Notes under the pieces: model-generated
What the model was told of the DNA's origin: nothing
Databases searched by the model: none
What the model saw: only the letters and a program-made list of their open reading frames with translations
Source of the DNA: Argentina anserina
Taxonomy: Eukaryota; Streptophyta; Magnoliopsida; Rosales; Rosaceae
Direction: 5' to 3'
Length of the DNA stretch: 64,000 bases
Assembly (NCBI RefSeq): GCF_933775445.1
Contig: NC_065873.1
Coordinates: 9,300,001 to 9,364,000, forward strand
Position numbers and translations under genes: made by a program
Shown here: positions 33,576 through 46,876 of the stretch, piece after piece
Layout: every line of letters begins with the position of its first letter
Position numbering within the stretch: the first letter of the stretch is position 1

Positions 33576-35835
33576 TGATCGGTTCGATTACTCGAGATCA
33601 ATATTAACCCTGTAAGCATCGTTAGTAGTATAAAGCAAGAGGGTATCGTTCACAAACCGGGGATCCAACCAGGGTAAGAATCACAAATATTTAACAACGA
33701 ATTCATAAGAGTATGAGGATTTTGGGATATATTTCGGATCAAACATAAAATAAACCTAAACTAATATATACATGTGATCAACCAACCAACACATAAGAAA
33801 TTACCAAACAAATAACATAAGAACAAAGGTAACGAAATCTAATCTCAATTAAGTTCATGCCTTAAGGTTCATTATACATCCTAGAATCGGTTATGCAGTT
33901 AAGTTCCTCCCAAGGTTCCTAACTCAATGACACTTTAACACATTCGAACTCAGTCCCAACCTCATTCGAAATCTAACATACTTATCCTACCATGCAACTT
34001 CAAAGCCACGCATATTGAATTCATTAAGCATGTCACCTACTTAACCAACAATCATGCAATTCCAAAAATCACATAGAAAAGATAAACATATTCAAATGCA
34101 CAAGTCTAACCGAATCAAGGCAATAATCGGTGAAGGTGACAAAGAACAAACAATTAATCAACTCCCAAGTATCAAAATCGTTTATAACTTTGGATTATTA
34201 CACATGCGACGTCAACTTCCTGGTATCAAACACACACGTAAGTAAGAACACACCGAAAATCATTTAAATAAATAAACAGAAATTCATGGCATAAAACCTA
34301 AAATCATTTTGAATTAAAAATCGAAAACCTTAATTCATGATGTCATTCAAAAGTTACAAATATCTCATAGACAAGAATAAAAATAACTTTAACAAAACCT
34401 AAACATAAATCATCCAAGAACAAGGACATAAAAACCCGAAAACTTAACATGAAGATCAAAGAGTTACACTTTATAATTCTCCTCCCAAGGTTCCTTACAG
34501 AGGTAGCACGAGATCTTCAAGAATATGGTATCCTAGGCTCCCAAGCTTTGGACAGAAAATATGATGAAGGGTGGTGAATTCAGATTCTATGGTTCTTGGT
34601 GAATGAAAGTGTTTGGGCAGAGCTTTGGCAAGTCTTGTGAGCAAGGTTGATGATTATTTTATGTGTAAATGAGGTGCTATATATAGAGGAAGAAACCCAA
34701 GGGAGGATGGCCACAAAGTCCACAAAGTTGAAACCAAATTGGTTGAGGTTTCCTAGATTCGGCTCATCTGACCTTTGTCCCTTGTTGTGGCCATAACTTT
34801 CTCTAGAAAACATATATTGAGATGATTCCAACTAGCAATTTCAACTAGACTTCCGTGGCTTTGCATCCATATAAGGTACATTTTCTCAATCCTTTTGAGC
34901 TGTCCAAGAGAGCCCGTCAAAGTTGGATGATCTGCACTGCCAGAATTCTGATTTCTATAAGGATTGCATATCTTTTGCATTAATTGTATATCTTCTTCCT
35001 CCTTTAATGCTGATTTATTTTGCACAAATTTCTTCCTTTGAATTAGGGAGGCAGCAAAAGTCTTAATTGTTGTAGCCATGTTTGATTTTTGTTACCTCTC
35101 CTCATTAAATTTGCTGCATGCCTTCTTTGACTTTCTTGCCTCTTCTCATTTAATTTGCTGCATGCCTTCTTTGACATTCTTTGGTGCAGGGATTTATGGA
35201 CATTCTGATATATATTTGTGCTCTATATGCAGGAGGAACAAAGTCCCAAGTTTCCCTCATAGCCCTTGGATCAAAAGCAAATCAATGGCTGAGATAATTC
35301 CGTCGAGCTCACTGGACCTCCGATCAATGATTCAGTCATATCTCCCTGTAGGAATGAGATATTAATTTGATTCCAAATCCTACAAAAACTAGACTGAAAT
35401 ATCTTTATATACATATAAGGCACATCTTCTAACGCAATCGGAGCTATCCAGGGGAGCCCGTCGAAGTTGGAATACAAATCTTGACAGCATTTTCATTCTT
35501 GCATGGATTGGGCTTTTAAGTGTATCTTCTTCTCTTTCCTTGTGGAACTAGGATTGCTTTCCTTCTCCAACATGGATTTGTATTTCCTAATAAGAATAAG
35601 TATATTAGAAACAATGAAATACGCAAAGATGAATCCTACTCGAACAAGGAAACATATATCAACAAGGATTATTAACACATAGCACGATTTCATCATCAAT
35701 TCATTCATAATTGATATAAGCTCTACCTAGACACTTATTCATACAAAAGAAACTAAAACATACTAAATAAGAGGTAACAAAGAGTAAGAATAGGGCATAA
35801 TCACATTAAGAACGTCACACTTTGTGCTCCTATCA
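33576..35835 (-). repeat. 3' LTR of element B (2260 bp)
   Basis: In plus-strand text it runs from TGATCGGTTCGATTACTC to GTGCTCCTATCA. It holds both modules, reversed (about 34780-34930 and 35310-35470), the 44-bp direct repeat (35098-35186) and the TATA box at 34678-34687. Small frames repeated among these LTRs (for example 35078-35365) arise from the repeat and are not genes. Confidence 0.94.
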
Positions 35836-35847
35836 ACAACCTCACAC
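35836..35847 (-). promoter_or_regulatory. Polypurine tract of element B
   Basis: The minus strand reads GTGTGAGGTTGT just before the 3' LTR, one change from the tract of A. Confidence 0.75.
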
Positions 35848-37566
35848 TTAAACTTTGCTAGTCCCTTAGCAAACACTAGAAAAGGGAAACAAAAACATTA
35901 AACAAAAATCAATATAACTAAACTAATGACTCAACTATAATGCCTTCAACATTCTGTCTCAGAGATCTTCAAACTCATAGCATCAAGAAGAACACTTAAT
36001 CGAAATAGATAGAATGAATTCAATGGTTAATAAACATGAGATCTCGCATAACAAGTAAGACATGGCAGAAACATAGGTGATTATAAGCTCAACATGTTCA
36101 AAACAAGTTCAAATTCAACTCACAAGGGATATGCACTCCAAATATTTTCTCTCAAGAACATGGCATATCCTTAAAAGCTTTTCACACATAAGAGTTAAGA
36201 ACACATAGTGAATTCGAAAACCTCATGAAAGATACCAATCATATGCACAAATGAACCAAAACCATATGCTTACTCATGAAACAAACTCCACAGATCAAGA
36301 GCTACTCATTTTAAGAATCATGCGGATCTTTATAAAAGGTAGGCTTAGGCTCGGTAAGGATATCATTTTTCAGGGAAAAGGAATCACAAAGGTCATCCTT
36401 AAGACTTAGCAGAGCAATAATCATCCACCTTATGTCGCCATACTTCATAAAACAAGGGCCAATTTTATCATGTTGGACCCATTCTTCACTCTAAACATTG
36501 TGAAAACAAACAAAGGCTAAAGTACAACATTATTGAGCCTTCAACAAATACATCACAACTCCAAATTCACATCAAACGTAGCTATGCCGTAACTTCTTTG
36601 TATTTTTTTATTCAAGCCGTGTTCATGTATTTTTCTCTTTTTCTTCTCACGGCATCTTTCTATTTTTTCTTCATTCTTTTCACTCTTTTCATACGGCATA
36701 AATACATACATTGCACAACCCCACACTTGAATCGAATCATCACTCCATATTAACATCCAACAATCGGCTCGGCCAAGCCTTAAAGACAAGGGTAGAGATA
36801 CAACTATACTAAGCAAGGATATTAACATGTTGGTAATGAAATAAAAGGCTTAACATAGGCTCAAAGGGGTTCATACTAAGGTGTCCCAAGCAGGGCACAA
36901 ATAAGGCATACGGCTTTTTGGTATAAGTGGTGGAATTCCTAAAAAGATCCAACAATCCTTTTCAAAATCAGAGTATATTATGATAAAAGTTTTGAAAGTT
37001 TCACAAAGTAAGTTCTAGCATTCTCTAGTTCATTGCAATTCTATGGCATATGAATTGATCAAGATAGATGTAATGAGGTTATATAGCCAATAAACGATAG
37101 ATTAAACTCTCCAGAAAAGGCACATATATGGCTCGAAACTCACATAGGTTACATGAATTCAAACAAGTAGGGAACATGCTCATTATGTACCTAAGTTTCA
37201 AAATCCTCATCTATTACATGTTCGTACAATCTCTACACATCGATTAACCATCAAATAGCAATTAAGTTCAATTCAATATTGTGATCATCTATCAACCATA
37301 AATTCAGAGATCAACTCATCATAGACAGTTAAAGGCATACCTAAGACTCAAGACAAAATCAAAACAACAAAATAAAAATCAAAGCAACAAATACACCGAA
37401 TTATGTATACCCCACCCCACACTTAAAACTTACATTGCCCTCAATGTACAATATAATAAGCAATGAAAATTAAAAAGAGATAAGGGATAAGAAAATGCAA
37501 ACACTCGTTGATGGCTCCTTCATTGGCTTAAATTTATAGTCCAAAGCCTAGACTATCTCCAGAAAT
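35848..37566 (-). other. 3' untranslated region of element B
   Basis: It is collinear with 23656-25419 of A and 43210-44780 of C, with no credible gene (36553-36828 is chance). A second purine-rich tract (plus-strand CCCCACCCCAC) at 37410-37420 matches A. A pyrimidine-rich run lies at about 36597-36690. Confidence 0.7.
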
Positions 37567-38879
37567 TCACTTGCTTGCCGTAGGTTCAAGGAGAGAAGTC
37601 TCCTCCATGTTATGCTCCACAAAGTTGTCATAGTACGGCTTCAAGCGATGTCCATTGACCTGAAATTCCTTCCATTGCACTGGACTCCGTATCATTATTG
37701 CACCTGAAGGGAAAATGTTAGTGATAGTGAAAGGCCCTATCCATCTAGAACGTAATTTACCAGGAAACAACTTCAGTCGAGAATTAAACAATAAAACTTT
37801 TTGCCCAATGTCAAAGTGCTTCTTCCTAATCATACGATCATGGAACACCTTAGTCCTTTCTTTGTAAATCATGGCTGAATCATAAGCTTCGTTCTGAATC
37901 TCTTCAAGCTCGTGCAATTGCAACTTCCTATGCAATCCGGCCTCATCAATGTCCATGTTAAAATTCTTCACAGCCCACCATGCCCGATGCTCAAGCTCCA
38001 CGGGTAGATGGCACGCCTTGCCATAGACTAACCGAAATGGTGACATGCCAAGAGGAGTCTTGTATGCCGTTCTATAGGCCCAAAGAGCATCATCCAATCA
38101 CTGAGACCAATCCTTGCGTGATGGTCCAACAGACTTCTCCAAAATTCTCTTAATCTCACGATTCGATAGCTCGACTTGTACACTTGTTTGGGGGTGATAA
38201 GGTGTAGCAACCTTATGCTTGATTCCATACTTCTTCAACAACGCCTCAATGGTCCGGTTGCAAAAGTGCGATCCTCCATCACTAATGATAACTCGCGGCA
38301 TACCAAACCTAGAGAAAATGTTAGAACGAAGGAAATCTGCAACAACTCGAGAATCATTAGTCCGGGTGGCCTTTGCTTCCACCCATTTCGAAACATAGTC
38401 AACACAAACGAGTATGTACAACAAACCATTAGTGCTAGGAAAAGGTCCCATGAAATCAATACCCCAACAATCAAATATTTCAACATATATAATCGGTGTC
38501 ATAGGAATTTGATCTCTAGATCGTAAGTTTCCCATGCGTTGGCATCTATCACAAGTCATGCAAAAATGATATGCATCTTTAAAAATAGTAGGCCAAAAGA
38601 AACCACATTCTAACACCTTAAGAGCAGTCCTACGTGAACCAAAATGTCCTCCACAAGATTCAGAATGGCAAAAAGTAAGTATAGAATGATGTTCATGTTT
38701 AGGGACACACCTCCTAATGATTTGATCAACACAATGTTTCCACAAGTATGGTTCATCCCAAACATAATACTTAGCTAAAGCCTTGAGTCTATTCTTTTGA
38801 GCATGCGATAAAGTATCCGGAAATTGCTTAGAAACAAGATAATTCACAATATCTGCATACTATGGCTCACTTACCTCAA
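37567..38879 (-). pseudogene. Integrase of element B
   Basis: It contains the zinc-binding HHCC domain ([23 protein letters not shown]), all three catalytic segments ([29 protein letters not shown]) and the C-terminal domain ending LLEPTASK. Unlike A, the core is in one frame through [12 protein letters not shown]. It is broken by TAG at 38860-38862, where A has Trp, and by TGA at 38098-38100, just after DWSQ, where A has Arg. It has a Val in place of Gly in TPYHPQTS(G/V)QVE. Confidence 0.88.
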
Positions 38880-39750
38880 CTCGAAAGAGTTGCTCGTCCG
38901 GAAAACTCTCTTGGATAGCCAAGGGCTCGGCATCTCTCACCAAACGACTCAAATGATCCGCCACAACATTGTCACTTCCCTTCTTGTCCTTCATCTCGAG
39001 ATCAAACTCTTGGAGTAAGAGAATCCATCGAATCTATCTTGGTTTGGCATCCTTCTTCGTCATTAAGTACTTCAAAGCTGCATGGTCAGTGTAAACAATA
39101 ACTTTGGATTGAAGTAAGTAAGAACGAAACTTATCTAGAGCAAAGATCACGGCAAGAAGTTCTTTTTCAGTTGTGGTGTAGTTTTGTTGAGCATCATTGA
39201 GCGTTCGTGAGGCATAATAGATGGCATAGGGCTCCTTATCCTTCCTCTACCCTAGCACGGCTCCAACTGCATAGTCGGAGGCATCACACATCAACTCAAA
39301 TGGCAAGGACCAATCCGGCGGTGCCATGATTGGTGCCGAAGTGAAGAGCTTCTTCAAAGTCTCGAATGCAAGCTTGCAATCATCATCAAAGTGAAAGGGA
39401 ACGTCCTTTTGAAGCAATGAACTCATTGGTCTCGCACTTGTGGGGAGGGGTAAGTGACGCACAAGATCTATTTTAGTCTTATCAACCTCAATTCCTCTAG
39501 ATGAAACAATATGGCCTAAGACAATGCCTTGCGTGACCATGAAATGACATTTTTCCCAATTCAACACCAAGTTAGTTTCTTCACAACGTTTAAGCACAAG
39601 TTCAACATTCTCTAGGCAAGTTTCGAAATTTTCACAATAGACAGAAAAATCATCCATGAAAACTTCAATTTTAGAACCAATATACTCAGAGAAAATGTGA
39701 TACATGCAACGTTGAAACGTACCTGGAGCGTTGCATAAACCAAAAGGCAT
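38880..39750 (-). pseudogene. RT C-terminal part and RNase H of element B
   Basis: This starts at [16 protein letters not shown] with the FMDD box intact, and continues through RNase H ([22 protein letters not shown]). Relative to A, 24 codons (72 bp) are missing between LPTS and ARPMSS, at about 39431. This in-frame deletion removes the [12 protein letters not shown] segment; its ends fall at short TCGCA/TCACA matches. TAG at 39247-39249 (Gln in A) and TAG at 39034-39036 (Leu in A) add further breaks. Confidence 0.87.
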
Positions 39751-41169
39751 GCGACGATAAGCAAACGTACCAAAAGGGCATGTGAAAGTAGTTTTTCTTG
39801 ATCTTCTTCCGCAACACTTATTTGATTGTATCCACTATATCCATCAAGGAAACAATAGAAAGAATGACCAGCTAACCTCTCAAGCATTTGATCAATGAAT
39901 GGCAATGGCATATGGTCCTTCCTTGTTGTAACATTGAGCTTCCTATAGTCAATACATACTCGATAACCGGTCACTGTCCTTTGAGGCACCAACTCGTTCT
40001 CTTTGTTCTTCACCACCGTGATTCCTGACTTTTTTGGCACAACCTGAATGGGAGAGATCCACCTACTATCCGAGATGGGGTAGATCACGCCACAATCGTG
40101 TAACTTAGTGATTTCATCCTTTACAACTTGCATCATTGGTGGATGAAGGCGTCTTTGACCTTCCTTGGTTGGTTTGGCACCATCTTCAAGCAAAATTAGG
40201 TGCACACACATGGTAGGGCTAATTCCTTTGATGTCGGCGAGGGTCCATCCTATTGCCGTCTTGTGTCTCTTTAACACTTCAATCAATCTCTCTTCTTGTT
40301 CCTCGTTGAGTGTAGAGGAAATGATCACTGGCAATGTATCCTCATCTCCCAAAAACGCATACTTCAAGTGGTCCGGAAGAACCTTAAGATCAAGCTTTGG
40401 GGCTTGCACCACAGAAGGAAGATTCTTGTTAGTGGTTAAGAGGATTGGACTAGGAGAGACATAACTTACCTCACGTGGCAAAATCTCAAGAGAAGCCATG
40501 TTCTCTAGTACAAAAGATGGCACGGCATCATTGGCTTCCAACTCAGAAATGTTGGAGCCATCACTCGCAAATCCGGCCCCGTGGGAAATGGTGAGTGTCA
40601 ACTCTTCATGTGCCAAGGTATCTAGATAGTTATCTGCAAGGGAATCAAGAATGTCAACTGAAAAACAATCACTTAATTCCGAAAGAGGATACCTCATGGC
40701 TTCAAAGATGTTGAAGCTAATCACTTCACCGTCGAACTCAAAGGTGAGTGATCCACTAAACACATCAATCTTCGTTCTTGCAGTCCTCATAAAGGGACGC
40801 CCCAACAAAATAGGGACCTCCTTGTCATCTACTTTAGTTGGCTCCATGTCAAGGACATAGAAGTCCGCATGGAATATCAAGCTCGAAACCTACACAAGAA
40901 CATCTTCAACATAGCCCAAAGGGACTTTGTTGGAACAATCAGCTAATCGGATAACCACACTATCTTTTTTCAAATCTCCTAGACCTAAGTTAGCATAGAT
41001 GTAGTAAGGCATTACATTGATCGATACTCCTAAGTCTAGCATTATCTTGGAAATTTTGTGTTACCGATTGTACAAGGGATAGAAAAACTCCCTGGATCCT
41101 TGTGCTTAGGTGGTAGCTTCCTTTGGAGCACGGCTGAGACCGTCTCATTCATTGTGACCACTTCCTTCT
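39751..41169 (-). pseudogene. Protease and RT N-terminal part of element B
   Basis: It runs from the left edge of element C through the protease (DLGVSINVMP near 41010-41035, PILLGRPFMRTA) to the RT start ([32 protein letters not shown]). Lesions relative to A: a one-base loss near 41050, TAG at 40890-40892 (Gln in A), and a one-base loss near 39797 that shifts the frame just after EEDQEK. Confidence 0.87.
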
Positions 41170-43197
41170 TGATCGGTTCGATTACTCGAGATCAATATTA
41201 ACCCTGTAAGCATCGTTAGTAGTATAAAGCAAGAGGGTATCGTTCACAAACCGGGGATCCAACCAGGGTAAAGAATCACAAACATTTAACAACGAATTCA
41301 TAAGAGTTTAAAAGGTTTGATATAGGTTCGGATCAAATAGAAAATAAACCTAAACTAATATATACATGTGATCAACCAACCAACACATAAGCAATTACCA
41401 AACAAATAACATAAGAACAAAGGTAACGAAATCTACTCTCAATTATGTTCATGCCGTAAGTATCATAGTTCATCCTAAATTCGATCATGCATCAAGTTCC
41501 TACTTGGTTCCTAATACATGGATATTATCGAGCTCAACTACTTGTCTTGCTACGAAATCTAACATACCAATTCATCATGCAATTACGTATCACAAAGAAA
41601 AATCAACATGTTTAAAGCACTTATCCAATGTCGAACTTAAGATCATAATTGGTGGAGGAACACAAAGGGGACAAACAATTAATCAACTACTTGTAACAAA
41701 ATTGTTTTTAACTTTGAATGATTAACATATGCGACATCAACTACTTGTCTTAATCACACATTCAATATAAGAACACACCGAAAATTAATTAAGAACATAA
41801 ATTGAAACTCATGGCATAAAACCTAAAATCATTGAATAAAAATCGAAAATCTTAATTCATCATGTCATTCGAAAATTACAAATATCTCATAGACAAGAAT
41901 AAAAAGAACTTTAACAAAACCTAAACATAAATCATCCAAGAACAAGAACATAAAAACCCGAAAACTAAACATGAAGATCATAGAGTTACACTTTATAATT
42001 CTCCTCCCAAGGTTCCTTACAGATGTAGCAAGAGATCTTCAACAGTATGGTATCCTTGGCTCCCAAGCTTTGGACAGAGAATATGGTGAAGGGTGGTGAA
42101 TTCGGATTCTATGATGCTTGGTGAATGAAAGTGTTTGGGCAGAGCTTTGGCAAGTCTTGTGAGCAAGGTTGATGATCATTTTATGTGGAAATGAGGTGCT
42201 ATATATAGAGGAAGAAACCCAAGGGAGGATGGCCACAAAGTCCACAAAGTTGAAACCAAATTGGTTGAGGTTTCCTAGATTCGGCAGATCTGACCTTTGT
42301 CCCTTGTTGTGGCCATAACTTTCTCTAGAAAATAGATATTGAGATGATTCCAACTGGCTATTTCAACTAGACTTCCGTGGCTTTTCATCCATATATCATG
42401 CACTTTATCAGTCATTCTAAGCTGTCCAGGGGAGCTCGTCAAAGTTGGATGATCTCTCCTCATTAAATTTGCTACATGTCTTCTTTGACTTTCTTGCCTC
42501 TTCTCATTCAATTTGCTGCATGCCTTCTTTGACATTCTTTGGTGCCAGGATTTATGGACATTATGATACATATTTGTGCTCTATATGCAGGAGGAACAAA
42601 GTTCCAAGTTTCCCTCATAGCCCTTGGATCAAAAGCAAATCAATGGCTGAGATAATTCCGTCGAGCTCACTGGACCTCTAAGTAATGATTCGGTCATATA
42701 TCCCTGTAGGAATAAGATATTGATTTGATTCCAAATCCTACAGAAACTAGACTCAAAATCCTTTTTATCCATATAAGTTACGTCTTCTAACGCAATCGGA
42801 GCTATCCAGGGGAGCCCGTCGAAGTTGGACTACGAATCTTGACAGCATTTTCATTCTTGCATTGATTGGGTTTTTAAGTGCAAATCTTCTTCTCCTTTTT
42901 CCTTGTGGAACTAGGAAGCTTTCCTTCTCAAATATGGATTGGTATTTCCTAATAATAATAAGTACGTTAGAAACAAAGAAATACGAAAGGATGAATCCTA
43001 CTCGAACAAGGAATCATATCTCAACAAGGATTATTAACACTTAGCACAATGTCATCATCAATTCATTCATAATTGATATAAGCTCTACCTAGACACTTAT
43101 TCATACAAAAGAAACTAAAACATACTAAATAAGAGGTAACAAAGAGTAAGAATAGGGCATAATCACATTAAGAACGTCACACTTTGTGCTCCTATCA
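41170..43197 (-). repeat. 3' LTR of element C (2028 bp)
   Basis: In plus-strand text it runs from TGATCGGTTCG to GTGCTCCTATCA. It differs from the 5' copy by about 15 substitutions outside the U5 end, but strongly in a short block at 41270-41345. It lacks a segment of about 160 bp that B has between GTTGGATGATCT and CTCCTCATTAAA. TATA box at 42199-42208. Confidence 0.94.
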
Positions 43198-43209
43198 ACA
43201 ACTCCACAC
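43198..43209 (-). promoter_or_regulatory. Polypurine tract of element C
   Basis: The minus strand reads GTGTGGAGTTGT directly before the 3' LTR, one change from A. With the primer site and leader, C keeps all recognised cis signals. Confidence 0.75.
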
Positions 43210-44780
43210 TTAAACTTTGCTAGTCCCTAGCAAATACTAGAAAAGGGAAACAAAAACATAAAACAAAAATTAATACATCTAAACTAACGACTCAACTATA
43301 ATGCCTTCAACATATTGTCTCAGAGATTTTCAAATTCATAGCATCAAGAATAACACTCAATCAAAATAGATAGAATGAATTCAATGGTTAATAAACATGA
43401 GATTTCGCATAACAAGTAAGACATGGCAGAAACATAGGTGATATTAAGCTCAACATGTTCAAAACAAGTTCAAATTCAACTCACAAGGGATATGCACTCC
43501 AAATATTTTCTCTCAAGAACATGGCATATGCTTAAAAGCTTTTCACACATAAGAGTTATGAACACATAGTGAATTCGAAAACCTCATGAAATATACCAAT
43601 CATATGCATAAATGATCCCTAACCATATGCTTACTGATGAAACAAACTCCACAGATCATGAGCTACTCATTTTAAGAATCATGCGGATCTTTATAAAAGG
43701 TAGGTTAGGCTCGGTAAGGATATCATTTTTCAGGTAAAAGGAATCACAAAGGTCATCCTCAAGACTTAGCAGAGCAATAATCATCCATCTTATGTCGCCA
43801 TACTCCATAAAACAAGGGCCAATTTTCATCATGTTGAACCCATTCTTCACTCTAAACGTTGTGAAAATGGACAAAGGATAAAGTACAACATTATTGAGCC
43901 TTCAACAAATACATCACAACTCCAAATTCACATCAAAACATAGATATGCCGTAACTTCTTTGTGTATATATTTTTTTTTTTCTTTCAAGCCGTGTTCATG
44001 TATTTCTTTTTTTTTCTTTTTACGACATCTTTCTATTTTTTTCATGGCACAAATACATAGATAGCATAACCCCACACTTGAATCGGATCATCACTCCGTA
44101 TTAACATCAAATATCAGCTCTGCCAAGCCTCGAGAACAAGGTAGAGATATAACTATACTAAGCAAGGATATTAACATGTTGGTGATGAATAAAAGGTTTA
44201 ACGTAGGCTCAAATGGGTTAATACTAAGGTGTCCCAAGCAGGGTACAAATAAGGCAAAAGGCTTTTTGGCTTAAGTGGTGGAATCCTAAAAAGATCCAAC
44301 AATCCTTTTCAAAATCAGAGTATATTATGATAAAAGTTTTGAAAGTTTCACAAAGTAAGTTCTAGCATTCTCTAGTTCATTGCAATTCTACGGCATATGA
44401 ATTGATCAAAATAGATGTAATGAGGTTATATAGCCAAGAAATGGTAGAATAAACTCTCTAAACAAAGGCACATATATGGCTCGAAACTCACATAGGTTAC
44501 ATGAATTCAAACAAGTAGGGAACATGCTCATTATGTACCTAAGTTTCAAAATCCTCATCTATTACATGTTCGTACAATATCTACACATTGATTAACCATC
44601 AAATTGCAATTAAGTTCAATTTCCAATCTTGTGATCATCTTTCAACCAATCATTCAAAGATCAACTCATCCTAGACAGTTAAAGGCATACCTAAGACTCA
44701 AAACAAAAACAAAAACAAAAACAAACAAATTTTTTTTATTTTTTATTTTATGACTCTAACACGTAAACCTTCCCCCACAC
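43210..44780 (-). other. 3' untranslated region of element C, collinear with A and B
   Basis: The order of text is the same as in A 23656-25275 and B 35848-37420, ending at the second purine-rich tract (plus-strand TCCCCCACAC at 44771-44780) and CATTGTCCTCAATGAATG. There are pyrimidine runs near 43960-44040. The frame at 43656-43874 is chance. Confidence 0.7.
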
Positions 44781-46300
44781 TCGAATCATGCATTGTCCTC
44801 AATGAATGTCAAAATAAATAATGCAATGGAAGACTCATAGTGGAAGGAAACAAATACAAAAATAAAAACATGGGAAAAAGATGAGAAAATGATGAGAAAA
44901 GCTCCCCCATGACGCGGTCCAACAGCTTGCATTCCATGCTTCATAACGTTTGAAAATAATCTCTGAACAGTAAGACAACAGTGGGAATTGAAAGCTGATA
45001 TTCTAGCTTTCCAAGCATATAAAGTACGTTTGCTAACTCCAAATGAGGAGAAAGTTATGCCCCTGCAAATTTGTCACGAAAAACAAGTTCATAGAATCAA
45101 AAACTGAAATGACCTTTACCTCTTTGTACCTGAATTCCATTAATTTAAACAGCTGGAATGGAAACGTGGCCTGAATAAAAGTTGAAGATAACACAACAAG
45201 CTTTCAATCCATATATGGCACAACTTCCCAGTTAGGCCAGAAGTGCTCGCTGTTTTGCCGTTTCCGGACTGCAACTGCACGAGTTCTGAATTTCTGACAC
45301 GACCTTGCTGCCTTCAAATTGCAACTGGGAATGATGTAGACCTCTAAATCCAGTTTTGTAAAAAGCTACAGAAACTAGACTCAAAGACTTTGTTTCCATA
45401 TAAAGCACATCTTCCAACGCCCTATGAGCTGGGAGATACAGTATGGCGAAGTCGACGGACTGTTTCTGCCAGATTCTGTTGAACGAAAATGTTTTGCTCC
45501 TCTTCACGTTTTCTCGAAAACTAACCTACACACGCACAAAACAAATCAAAAAGAAAAAAAACAATAAAACAATAACCAAAGAAAATAATAAATATAAAAG
45601 AAAACATATTGGGTTGCCTCCCAACAAGCGCTTAAGTTTAAAGTCTAATAGCTTAGACCGAGTTTTCCTTTCAATCATTTTGTAGGTGACACATTATGGG
45701 GTTTCTCTTCCGCCATTTTGTTGTCCAACCTTGTAGTATATTCTCGAGCTCGTTGTTGGTCACTTCACTATAAACCTGTAGAATCTCAATTAAAATCATT
45801 TAGTGTAAGTGGGAACTTACCGAACATAACATAGGACACGAGGTCCTTAAGAGACTATATTCCTCTAGGCATATGATATTCCGTGGAATTTAAAATGCAA
45901 CATGAATGAGATGCAAAATGAATGCAATGCGGAATCAAATGATGAAGATGCAATGCAAAAGTTAGAGAATAACAATTAGGAAGTCATTGTATATACAAGT
46001 CACAAACATGTCAAAAGTCATTTAAATATAATAAGCACATGTTAAGGGGAAAAAGAAACGAAAACAAGCTTAACAACCAATCCAACATAATGTCAAATCT
46101 TATGTTTAAGTTCGTTTTAATTTCTCAACTCAAAAACCTAATAAAGTATACACAATTACAATTACTATATGTTACAACAAAATAAAATAAGGACTCACAA
46201 GTTAGTTCTTTAAGTTTATAAAGTTCATACAATTCACAATTTTTTTTTTTTGCTGTTTCAATCAATTTCATGGTTCAACATTCTTAAGTTTTCATTCAAA
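44781..46300 (-). other. Unique interior of element C that replaces gag-pol
   Basis: No similarity to gag or pol is visible. On the minus strand 44980-45450 holds at least three degenerate copies of the ~130-bp module known from the LTRs, recognisable by TTTATATGGA..AAAG, GAGTCTAGTTTCTGTAG and TATCTCCCAGCTC. At 45610-45660 the text GGTTGCCTCCCAACAAGCGC with CTTAAGTTTAAAGTCTA..AGCTTAGAC is the counterpart of the post-integrase text of A at 25365-25410. 45690-46300 is unidentified and AT-rich. Open frames at 45232-45507 and 45443-45685 lack domains. Confidence 0.6.
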
Positions 46301-46854
46301 CAATTAAATGATCGATTGATTCTAAGTTGTAAACCAAGGTGGACATGCGGCCTAAGTATGGATGCCTAGACACAAGTTTGAATCATTGTTTCAGATGGCC
46401 GGATAGCTAATTCAGAGATAGTGAACATGGTAGGACTCATTTGTTGAACTATGGAGGGCAATGCCCCTATCGACTCCATCACCGAGATGTATGTCAGTCA
46501 ATAGTTCTCTGAGATCCAATTTTGGTCTCATGCACCAGAGTAATGAAAGAGCGTGCCCCTTACTCAGCTAGAAACAAACTTGGGTGTTAGAAAAATCTCT
46601 AAGTGTTAATAAAAGCCGCCCTCAACCTCATGCAAAAAATTTAGAAGAAAACATGAGGGATTAAGGCTAATATTAACAAAATGGACTTTACCTATTCCGT
46701 TCGATTTACAACCTACAACAATCATTCATTCAATCATAAAAAATAACAACCTAAGATAAAATTACTATATATTAGAACAAAGTATGAAAAACATATACAA
46801 ATTTACAATATGAACAGTGAATTCGAAATTAAAAGATTGGGATCCATAATGATG
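46300..46854 (-). promoter_or_regulatory. 5' leader of element C
   Basis: It matches the leaders of A and B over about 400 bp (ATGATCGATTGATTCTAAG, CTATCGACTCCATCACCGAG, AAAGCCGCCCTC, ACTTTACCTATTCCGTTCG). Keeping it without any gag suggests it contains signals needed for replication in trans. Confidence 0.6.
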
Positions 46855-46874
46855 AATCCCCGGCAACGGCGCCA
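46855..46874 (-). promoter_or_regulatory. Primer-binding site of element C (tRNA-Asp)
   Basis: The plus strand reads AATCCCCGGCAACGGCGCCA, with one mismatch at the far end from the tRNA-Asp 3' sequence seen in A. It lies two bases from the LTR. Confidence 0.88.
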
Positions 46875-46876
46875 TT

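Noticed and set aside
35078..35365. 95-residue plus-strand frame, repeated at 53078-53365 and in shorter form at 42445-42681 and 48152-48388
   Set aside because: It recurs only because it lies in LTRs of B and C. It runs antisense to the LTR, has no domain, and changes freely between copies.
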